A stretch of DNA of 64,000 bases from assembly GCF_020215705.1 (NCBI RefSeq), contig NZ_JAIWNB010000001.1, positions 620,001-684,000 on the forward strand, in the 5' to 3' direction. Below the pieces are notes generated by a model. The model saw only the letters and a program-made list of their open reading frames with translations. It was not told the origin of the DNA and did not search any database. The stretch comes from Nonomuraea aurantiaca. Its GTDB lineage: Bacteria; Actinomycetota; Actinomycetes; Streptosporangiales; Streptosporangiaceae. Of the stretch, positions 9,491 to 15,992 are shown piece by piece. A program made the translations under genes and the position numbers. Position 1 is the stretch's first letter. Every line of letters starts with the position of its first letter.

Positions 9491-10716
9491 CTGAGGTCCT
9501 TTACGATTTGGCCAGCCTGGATTACGAGGACGGCGTTGGTGGGGTCGGAGAACAGTTCTGGGTCTTCGAGCGGGTTGCCGTTCCAAAGAACGAGGTCTGC
9601 CTGCGCGCCGGGAGTGATGACACCCACCTGGCCGGACAGGCCGAGGATCTCGGCGTTGGTCTGGGTCGCCGCCACGAGCGCTTCCATCGGCGTCTCGAGG
9701 GCTGCGCGGAGGCTGAGTTCTTTGCCGCGACGGTCCTGAGCCGGACCGATGAGATCGGAACCCAGCCCGATCCGCACTCCGGCCTCCTTGGCGACAGCGA
9801 GCGCCTCGGTCATCCGCTCACGGACACCCAGCGCACGATCGCGGACCGACTCGCCGAGGCCGGCTTCCGCGGGGTCGTGCAGCAGTCGCTCGACGACGGC
9901 GAACGTGGGCACAAGGGCGACCCCGCGCGTGGCCATCAAGGTGGCCGTGGGCTCATCGAGGTCGGTGCCGTGCTCGACACAGCGCGCCCCGGCCTCGACC
10001 GCGTTCCGAATGCCCTCATTGTTGTGGGCGTGAACCGTCACGTAAGTGCCCCGTGCCGCGGCTTCCTGCACAGCGACGGCGATCTCCTCCACGGTGAACT
10101 GGGTGTCGGTCAGCCGGTCGTGAGCGCTGACCACTCCCCCGGTCACACAGAGCTTCAGGAAGGAGGCTCCGCGGCGGAAGGCCTCACGTACGTTGCCTCG
10201 CAGCTCGTCCGCGTTGCCCGACATCATGGACAGGGCACACAGACCCGGAAGGTGATGGCCGCTCCACAGCTCGGTGGGTTCCCAGTCGGCTCCGTAGTAG
10301 CCGTGCCCACCGATCTGGCACTGCACCGGTCCGCACGACAGGACGCGCGGTCCCCTGACCTTGCCCTTCGCGATCGTGGTGACGACGCCACCGTCGATCC
10401 CGCCGGTGTCCCGGACGGTCGTGAAGCCGGCGTCGAGCGCTGCGCCGGCCGTGGCGAAGATATCCGCCGCGATCTCGGCGGCACTGATCTGGAACGAGAA
10501 CTGCGGCTGGATCGGGCTCGACAGGCCCAGGTGAACGTGCGCGTCGATCAGGCCGGGCGTCATCGTCAGTCCCCCGGCGTCGAGCCGCTCGCCGGGTTCG
10601 CCACCGGAGGCCCCGAGCTGGGTGATCCGCCCGTCTTCGACGGTGACGTCGACGTCTATGGGATCGCGCCCCGTCCCGTCGGCGACCGCCGCGCCGACCA
10701 CCTGCAAACGTCCCAC
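9487..10716 (-). CDS. Metal-dependent amidohydrolase (imidazolonepropionase/prolidase-like)
   Basis: A 409-residue protein with the amidohydrolase metal ligands: HVH in TPGLIDAHVHLG, His in VTVHAHNN, His in CVEHGTDLD and Asp in IGLGSDLIGP. The fold and lengths match imidazolonepropionase-like amidohydrolases that cleave cyclic amides or Xaa-Pro dipeptides. GTG 10716 was chosen because GGAGGG lies eight bases before it; an ATG at 10755 is an alternative. It is the first gene of the leftward operon and is divergent from a TetR gene across a 92-bp gap, so TetR control is likely. Confidence 0.9.
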   Translation of the reverse strand: MGRLQVVGAAVADGTGRDPIDVDVTVEDGRITQLGASGGEPGERLDAGGLTMTPGLIDAHVHLGLSSPIQPQFSFQISAAEIAADIFATAGAALDAGFTTVRDTGGIDGGVVTTIAKGKVRGPRVLSCGPVQCQIGGHGYYGADWEPTELWSGHHLPGLCALSMMSGNADELRGNVREAFRRGASFLKLCVTGGVVSAHDRLTDTQFTVEEIAVAVQEAAARGTYVTVHAHNNEGIRNAVEAGARCVEHGTDLDEPTATLMATRGVALVPTFAVVERLLHDPAEAGLGESVRDRALGVRERMTEALAVAKEAGVRIGLGSDLIGPAQDRRGKELSLRAALETPMEALVAATQTNAEILGLSGQVGVITPGAQADLVLWNGNPLEDPELFSDPTNAVLVIQAGQIVKDLR

Positions 10717-10792
10717 GAGTCGTTCCCTCCGCCGTCGCGAGCTGACTGCGACCATGTACGAAGCAACGCGGGCCGCCAGAAATCTTTTCCAA

Positions 10793-10807
10793 TGGATAAA
10801 CTGTAGG
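10793..10807. promoter_or_regulatory. Imperfect palindrome in the TetR/amidohydrolase divergent gap
   Basis: The sequence around TTTTCCAATGGATAAA contains TCCA-A-TGGA with partly symmetric T/A flanks, directly before the TetR GTG start and upstream of the divergent operon. The position suits a TetR operator. The symmetry is short, so this is a weak call. Confidence 0.3.
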
Positions 10808-10808
10808 A

Positions 10809-11462
10809 GTGATCCTGTCAACCACGGAACGCAAAGGCGACGCACGCGAGCGCCTCCTGGCCCGGCTCCTCGACACCTTCGACGAGGCCCTTCCCTCACC
10901 GGAGGTGTCGCTCCGCGAGATCGCCGCCCGGACCGAGACCAGCCACGCCCTCCTGCGATACCACTTCGGGTCACTCCCGGGCGTCCTGGCGGCCATGCTC
11001 AAGGCACAGCGATCTCGTGACAACGAGGCCCTTTTCGCAGCCGCCCAGCAGGGCACCTTCGCCAGCCTCGTTGTGGCGATCTGGCGGACCTACACCCGCC
11101 CGGAGCAGTTGTCGCGTGTCCGCGGCTTCTTCCACGTCGTAGGACTGGCCGCGTACAGGCCGGAGGACTTCCGCGAGTTCATCGACTCGCTCGACGACCT
11201 GACCAAAATGCTGGCCTCACTCGCGGAACGCGAAGGGCACGACACCGGGGAAGCGCTGACCATGGCCACCGTCGCCGTTGCCGCGATCCGCGGCCTGCTC
11301 TTACAGGAAGTCCTGACTCCAGGAGTCCACTCGGAGGACGCCGTCGACTTGATCCTGCGCATGCTCCCCGGCAACGCGGCCGGCGTTCACTCAGGCGATG
11401 GAGTACGCCCGCACCCTCAAGCAGGCCGTCCCGCACCGGCGCGTGATCGTCATGGTGCATGA
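10809..11462 (+). CDS. TetR-family regulator with a probably altered C-terminus
   Basis: A 217-residue protein. The N-terminal helix-turn-helix is clear (VSLREIAARTETSHALLRYHFGSL), followed by a helical ligand domain. GTG 10809 directly follows AGGAGT with no proper spacer, so translation may be leaderless. The natural protein seems to end near LILRMLPG (about residue 193); the last 24 or so codons lie in DNA that reads in another frame as serine-recombinase sequence (11389-11472), so the tail is probably an accident of Tn3-element insertion. It likely represses the divergent amidohydrolase operon (inference from position). Confidence 0.82.
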   Translation: MILSTTERKGDARERLLARLLDTFDEALPSPEVSLREIAARTETSHALLRYHFGSLPGVLAAMLKAQRSRDNEALFAAAQQGTFASLVVAIWRTYTRPEQLSRVRGFFHVVGLAAYRPEDFREFIDSLDDLTKMLASLAEREGHDTGEALTMATVAVAAIRGLLLQEVLTPGVHSEDAVDLILRMLPGNAAGVHSGDGVRPHPQAGRPAPARDRHGA

Positions 11463-11472
11463 GATGAAGCGA
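11389..11472 (+). pseudogene. Serine recombinase (Tn3-type resolvase) fragment
   Basis: In the frame of ATG 11398 the DNA reads TQAMEYARTLKQAVPHRRV and then IVMVHEMKR, a good match to the conserved stretch of Tn3-family resolvases (typically ...AVPHRRVI...VHEMKRLGR). Homology stops after about 28 codons. It overlaps the 3' end of the TetR gene in another frame. It is not functional. Confidence 0.65.
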
Positions 11473-11519
11473 ACTTCGATCTGGGCACCAAAGAGGGCCG
11501 GTCCATGTTCGCGGTCCTG

Positions 11520-11690
11520 GCCCAGTTGCACCGACCAGCCGAGCTGATTGCGAGCGCCGTTGGCGGCCATCGCCCGGCGCCGGTCGTCGGCATCCAGGTG
11601 GAAGAAGGCGCCCAGCTGGGCGAAGTCAGGGACGGTGTTGAAGGTGCCGTATCGGCTGCGTTGCTCGGCGGGCAGGAAACTGACCGGCAT
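11520..11690 (-). pseudogene. N-terminal fragment of a Tn3-family transposase (DUF4158)
   Basis: Starting at ATG 11690 the minus strand encodes MPVSFLPAEQRSRYGTF, then QLGAFFHLDADDRR and RNQLGWSVQLG. This is the characteristic first ~57 residues of Tn3-family transposases (DUF4158 region). After this the similarity ends abruptly and the frame runs on into unrelated sequence. With the neighbouring resolvase scrap it marks a deleted Tn3-type transposon. Confidence 0.75.
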
Positions 11691-11983
11691 GGGGGCCTCC
11701 GCGCCGTCGGCTATCAGCAGCGGCCAGGTCAGCTGATCAACATGGCCGATTACGTGGTGAATTGTGCCAGTCTCACGGCAGTCGTGATCACCGTTGTCCA
11801 GCTCATGACGGTTGGGTTGCCCGCGTGTCTGAAGTCCGCGCCTGTGCTCTGGCTCCGGAGTCACCTGGCCATGGAAGTGCCTGTCCTGCTGGGAGTGGGG
11901 GAAGCTGGGGTGCCCGTCCAGCTGCGGATGTCGTGATGGGCACCTTCCTGCCCCTTTCCGCCCCTCAAGGGAGTTGTTCGTCG

Positions 11984-13096
11984 TTGAAGCACTTGTCCGT
12001 TGCCGCCGCGACCGCGGCAGCCCTGCTGCTGGCCACCGTCTCGCCCGCGACGGCCGCCGGCGCCGCCACGCTCGGCGACGTCCAGCAAGCCATGGAGAGC
12101 CTGGCCACGACGCCCGGCGTGGTGGGCGCGATCGGCGGCGCGTACGTGGACGGCAAGCCCACCGGCCGTGGCGCCGCCGGGTCGCGGCTGCTCAACGGCA
12201 AAGGCGGCACGATTCCAGCAGACTCCCGGTTCCGCATCGGCTCGCAGTCCAAGACGATGGTGGCCACGGTGCTCCTGCAGCTCGTCGAGGAGGGCAGGCT
12301 CGGCCTGGATGACAAGCTCGCCGATCTGCTGCCCGAGGTGGTCGCCGGCGGGCTGGTGGAACGGGCCGACGAGATCACCGTCCAGCAGCTGGTCCAGCAC
12401 ACCTCCGGCATCCCCGACTGGTTTCACCAGAGCGGCTCGACCGCCCCGGCGTTCGACGTCTTCGACTTCACCACCTACTACCGGCCCATCGACATCGTGA
12501 AGATGACGCGGGGCCGGCTGCGCACCGGCGAACCGGGCGGGACGTACACCTACTCCAACACCAACTACACCCTCATAGGCATGATCATCGAGAAGATGAC
12601 CGGGCACACCCTGGCCCGCGAGCTCGACCGGCGTATCTTCCGCCCGCTCGGCATGACTGGGACCTACCAGGCCACCAAGCCCCCGGAGGGCATCAAGGGC
12701 CCGCACGGGCACGGCTACTACGCCGACTCCACCGGTACCCCACGCGACGTGCACCGCTTCAACGCCAGCTGGGGCAACGGCGCCGGTGGCGTCGTCTCGA
12801 CCACGCATGACGTCAGCGCCTTCCGGCGAGCCCTGAACCAGGGCAAACTGCTGCCGCCGTCACTGCAGAAGATCCTCACCGGTGGCAGCGCACAGCAGGG
12901 CACGGGCCTGTGTGGAGGAAAGCTGAAAGGCCAGATGCTCGGCGGCTCCGCGCCCGGCCTCACCACACTGACCTTCGCCTCGACCGACGGCCGGCGGCAA
13001 TTCGCCATCTCCGTCACACGGAGCACCACCCACGATAACGCCATCGTCCCCGCGATGATCAAAACCGTCGAAGCCGTCCTCTGCCCGACGACTTGA
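11984..13096 (+). CDS. Secreted serine hydrolase of the beta-lactamase / D-Ala-D-Ala carboxypeptidase family
   Basis: A 370-residue protein with a signal peptide (KHLSVAAATAAALLLATVSP, cleavage near ATA-AGA). Catalytic motifs of the PF00144 fold are present: SxxK as SQSK (residues 87-90), YxN as YSNTNY, and a HxG-type third motif HGHGYY. TTG 11984 is preferred because it gives a proper signal peptide and GGGAG lies upstream; longer in-frame starts (for example ATG 11936) would place a non-signal leader before it. Likely role: cell-wall peptide or ester hydrolysis outside the cell. The Tn3 scraps lie just upstream. Confidence 0.87.
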   Translation: MKHLSVAAATAAALLLATVSPATAAGAATLGDVQQAMESLATTPGVVGAIGGAYVDGKPTGRGAAGSRLLNGKGGTIPADSRFRIGSQSKTMVATVLLQLVEEGRLGLDDKLADLLPEVVAGGLVERADEITVQQLVQHTSGIPDWFHQSGSTAPAFDVFDFTTYYRPIDIVKMTRGRLRTGEPGGTYTYSNTNYTLIGMIIEKMTGHTLARELDRRIFRPLGMTGTYQATKPPEGIKGPHGHGYYADSTGTPRDVHRFNASWGNGAGGVVSTTHDVSAFRRALNQGKLLPPSLQKILTGGSAQQGTGLCGGKLKGQMLGGSAPGLTTLTFASTDGRRQFAISVTRSTTHDNAIVPAMIKTVEAVLCPTT

Positions 13097-13100
13097 AGCC

Positions 13101-13334
13101 CTACTCGGCGCGCCCGGCCTGATAGACGTCGCGCAGCACCAACGCAAACTCGTCGGCCAGGTCCAGGAAAGCGGCCACGACCCTGCTCCACCGCTTGACC
13201 AGGTCGGTCTCCATGGCACGCAGCGCGCCCGCAGAGGTGAGGACTCTATGCGATGCATCCACGCCTGCAACGAGCGGGCCTTCTTTGTACTTCTGCCGGA
13301 GTTCGCCCTTGATGATCCATGAGGCGACTGACCG
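13101..13334 (-). pseudogene. Unrecognised 77-codon remnant without a start codon
   Basis: A minus-strand frame from a stop at 13335 to TAG at 13101-13103 has coding-like composition and encodes a hydrophilic then helical segment (IIKGELRQKYKEGPLVAGVD ... LVKRWSRVVAAFLDLADEFA ... RDVYQAGRAE). The only ATG would leave 37 codons and has no ribosome-binding site. Probably the 3' part of a lost gene; the family is unknown. Confidence 0.35.
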
Positions 13335-13399
13335 TCAAACGTGGGGCGTCGCGCCTGGCGGCCCTCGACCGGATGCCGAGGGCCGCGTTATGGTGCGGC

Positions 13400-13933
13400 C
13401 TAGTTGAGCTCGCAGGCGGTCTCCGTCTCGGCAACGCAGATGTCGGTACCGCTGCCGCCGTCGGCGGTGTCGATGCCCGAACCTCCGTCCATGATGTCGT
13501 TGCCGCCGTTGCCGATCATCGTGTCCCGGTCCGAGCCACCGGAGACCCGGTCCTCGTTCGATCCACCGAAGTACTGGTCGCTGCCGGGGCCGAGGAAGGC
13601 CTGCAGGGGCAGGGTGGTGTTGTTCCTGACGATGTCGCCGCCGCCCTGGACGTTGGCCAGGAGCCGGTTGACACCGCCGCTCGGACAGCGCACGGTCGTG
13701 TTGCTGATCTGCGAGCAGGCGGGGTTGGTGATCAGTGTGTCGTTGGTGTTGACCACGTCGATGAAGCTCCCGTTGAAGCTGATCGTGATGTTGTCGGCCA
13801 CGTCGCTCGAGTTGACCGAGAGCTGCCCGCCCGTCAGCGTCACGTTGGTCAGCGCGTGCGCCGGGCTCGCTATGAACAGCAGCGGTGCGGCGGCCAGAGC
13901 GCTGAGGGTGAGGGCCTTGAGCATGGTACGCAT
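13400..13933 (-). CDS. Secreted calcium-binding RTX-like repeat protein
   Basis: A 177-residue protein with a signal peptide (MRTMLKALTLSALAAAPLLF, cleavage after AHA). The first half is a Thr/Asn-rich beta region. Residues about 125-165 carry nonapeptide-like glycine/aspartate repeats (GGSNEDRVS GGSDRDTMI GNGGNDIMD GGSGIDTAD GGSGTD) as in haemolysin-type calcium-binding proteins. Cys pairs (NPACSQ/VRCPSG and ICVAE/TACEL) suggest disulfides. ATG 13933 was chosen for the signal peptide and an AGAGAAGAG sequence upstream. It is secreted and calcium-stabilised by analogy; the target is unknown. It lies downstream of the methyltransferase genes on the same strand. Confidence 0.8.
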   Translation of the reverse strand: MRTMLKALTLSALAAAPLLFIASPAHALTNVTLTGGQLSVNSSDVADNITISFNGSFIDVVNTNDTLITNPACSQISNTTVRCPSGGVNRLLANVQGGGDIVRNNTTLPLQAFLGPGSDQYFGGSNEDRVSGGSDRDTMIGNGGNDIMDGGSGIDTADGGSGTDICVAETETACELN

Positions 13934-14043
13934 TGATTTTTTCTCTTCTCTTTTCGGTCTTGCGCAGGCCGATCGGCCTCGCAGCTGGAAGGACAAGTTC
14001 ACTGGACAGAGCGAGTGGTGCAGGCCCCGTCACGCCACATACC

Positions 14044-14850
14044 TCAGGAGCGATATACGGGCTGCTGCGTATACGTGACGGGGATTGAGGAGATGGGTTC
14101 GTCGAGTGCGGTGTCCGATCGGCGCTGGGCGATCGCGCGTACATAGCTGAGATGGCGGCCGCGATCGGCGGTGAGGGCCTGGATTTCCACCTCGTTGTCC
14201 GGTGCGATCGCCCGCTGCCATTCCAGCCAGTGCCTCCAGCCGTCGGTCATGGTGTCGGCCACGTCCACGCGGGCGATGCCGCTGCGTTCCCAGTGGCGAC
14301 GCCACCAGCCGGCCGAGTGCAGGCAGGCCATGCTCGGCTCCCACCACGCCGCCAGGTGTTCAGGGATCGGGCCGTCGATCTCCTGGATCAGTCCCGCGCC
14401 GGCGATGCCGATCTGGCCGCCTGGTTTGACGAACCGGGCCAGATAGTTCAGGTACAGGTCGTCGGTGCCGTAGTAGACGAAGGAGTCGATGCTGATGGCG
14501 GCGTCGAAGAAGGTGGTCGCGAACGGCAGCGCTCGGGCGTCGGCGTGCAGGGGGAACACGGCGTGGTCGACGCCGGCGTCGCGGATGCGTTCCAGCCGCT
14601 CATTCGCGCTGAACCACAGGTCCGTGGACCACACCTCAACGTCGAACTCGCGGTGCAGGAAGACCGACGACGCACCCCGGCCGCAGCCCAGGTCCAGCAC
14701 CCGCATGCCGGGCTGTAACGCCATCGCCTCAGTGAGCCATTCGGTCAGCCACAAGGAGTTGGCTCCGCCGCTGACGCTGGAGCGAATCCAGTCGGGGTGG
14801 TAGCGCGAGGTTCGCGGGAACCGTGGTGACGCCATGGGGTCTGTGGGCAT
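14044..14850 (-). CDS. Class I SAM-dependent methyltransferase
   Basis: A 268-residue protein with SAM motif I (RVLDLGCGRGASSVFL), an acidic loop ADARALPFATTFFDAAISIDS and motif ARFVKPGGQIGIAGAGLI, resembling the cyclopropane/sterol C-methyltransferase-like group. ATG 14850 has GAGGAG about ten bases upstream; an alternative ATG lies at 14835. It follows the O-methyltransferase on the same strand with a 68-nt gap. The pair behind a LAL regulator suggests tailoring enzymes of a small-molecule pathway (inference); no scaffold-building enzyme is present in the window. Confidence 0.85.
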   Translation of the reverse strand: MPTDPMASPRFPRTSRYHPDWIRSSVSGGANSLWLTEWLTEAMALQPGMRVLDLGCGRGASSVFLHREFDVEVWSTDLWFSANERLERIRDAGVDHAVFPLHADARALPFATTFFDAAISIDSFVYYGTDDLYLNYLARFVKPGGQIGIAGAGLIQEIDGPIPEHLAAWWEPSMACLHSAGWWRRHWERSGIARVDVADTMTDGWRHWLEWQRAIAPDNEVEIQALTADRGRHLSYVRAIAQRRSDTALDEPISSIPVTYTQQPVYRS

Positions 14851-14918
14851 GGGTGTCGTTCTCCTCGCGGTCGATGAACCCCTCGCGCAGGTGGTTGGCC
14901 CGATGGGTGGGGCGTGCG

Positions 14919-15947
14919 TCATGCGGCCTCGACCTCCATGAGGGCGACCGGTCCCGGGGTGGGGATGGTCGCCGACGGTCGGAACCCGGTGGTGGCGAAC
15001 AGGGCCTGCCATTCGTCGGCGCGGCGTTCCCGGCCGCCGGCGACGGTCAGCAGCTCGACGTCGGAGATCTTGGAGTGGTGGAAGTCGTTGCCCGTGGGCA
15101 CGACGGCGTCGACGACCAGCAGCCGCACCCCCGCCGGCATGGCCGCCCGGATGGTGGCCAGGATGCGTCCGGCGTCGTGGTCGTCCCAGTTGCGCAGGCA
15201 GCTCTTGATCAGGTAGAGATCCCCGGTGGACGGTACCTCGGCGAAGAAGTCCCCCGCGACCAGGTCGACGCGGTCGGCCACGCCCGCGGCCGCCAGCCGG
15301 TCGCGAGCGAGGGGGATGACGCTCGCGTCCTCCAGGAGCACCCCGCGCGCCTGCGGATTCCCGTGCAGGATGGTGGCGAGCAGAGCCCCGATGCCGCCGC
15401 CGACGTCGACGATGGTGCGGTACGGCGAGAAGTCGTAGGCGGCCACGACGGGCGGGGCCGACATGGCGTAGAACCCGGCGGCGGTCTGCTGGAACAACGC
15501 GGCCGCCTCCAGGTGGTCGCGCAGGTACTGGTAGACGCTCGTTCCGTAGACGTAGTCGAAGGCGGGCTCGCCGGTGCGCACGCTGTGGTCGATGTGGCCG
15601 TACGGACGCCACATCGGGTCCATGTTCATGGTGATGGCCGCGGCCCGCAGCGAGCCGGGCACATCGCTGCGTAGTGGCTCGGCCAGCGGGGTCAGGGCGA
15701 ACCGGCCCTGGTCGTCCTCGGCGAGAACGCCGATGCAGGCGGTGGCCCGCAGGATGCGATAGAGCGCCTGCGGGTTGGTCTCGCACGCCGTGGCCAGGTC
15801 GAGGGGAGTGCGCGGTTTGTCGGCGACCAGGTCGGCGATGCCCAGCCGGGCGACCACGCCGACCGCCTGGGACAGCCATTTGGCCGACAGGAGCTCCAGC
15901 AGCCGCGCCGATGCCGGCTGCTGGACGGTGTCGTCATGTGCGGTCAT
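14919..15947 (-). CDS. Secondary-metabolite-type O-methyltransferase
   Basis: A 342-residue protein of the plant/polyketide O-methyltransferase type. It has an N-terminal winged-helix dimerisation part (LLSAKWLSQAVGVVARLGIADL, then CETNPQALYRILRATACIGV), SAM motif I (TIVDVGGGIGALLATIL), VDLVAGDFF, and YLIKSCLRNWDDHDAGRIL where aromatic-polyketide methyltransferases have a similar LxxxxHxWxD motif; here Cys-Leu-Arg-Asn replaces the usual catalytic His region. ATG 15947 matches homologue starts; an in-frame ATG at 15983 is less likely. The LAL regulator lies 45 nt upstream on the same strand. Confidence 0.87.
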   Translation of the reverse strand: MTAHDDTVQQPASARLLELLSAKWLSQAVGVVARLGIADLVADKPRTPLDLATACETNPQALYRILRATACIGVLAEDDQGRFALTPLAEPLRSDVPGSLRAAAITMNMDPMWRPYGHIDHSVRTGEPAFDYVYGTSVYQYLRDHLEAAALFQQTAAGFYAMSAPPVVAAYDFSPYRTIVDVGGGIGALLATILHGNPQARGVLLEDASVIPLARDRLAAAGVADRVDLVAGDFFAEVPSTGDLYLIKSCLRNWDDHDAGRILATIRAAMPAGVRLLVVDAVVPTGNDFHHSKISDVELLTVAGGRERRADEWQALFATTGFRPSATIPTPGPVALMEVEAA

Positions 15948-15992
15948 GCCATCGAGACTCGCCTGGCCGCAGCCTGGCCACATCCGTGCCGT

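Noticed and set aside
9508..10806. Long rightward open frame opposite the amidohydrolase
   Set aside because: It lies antisense to a gene with clear motifs; its protein is a composition-driven shadow with no domain.
14044..15879. Single 611-codon minus-strand frame covering both methyltransferases
   Set aside because: Only its last 268 codons are a methyltransferase; the first part is an out-of-frame reading of the O-methyltransferase gene.
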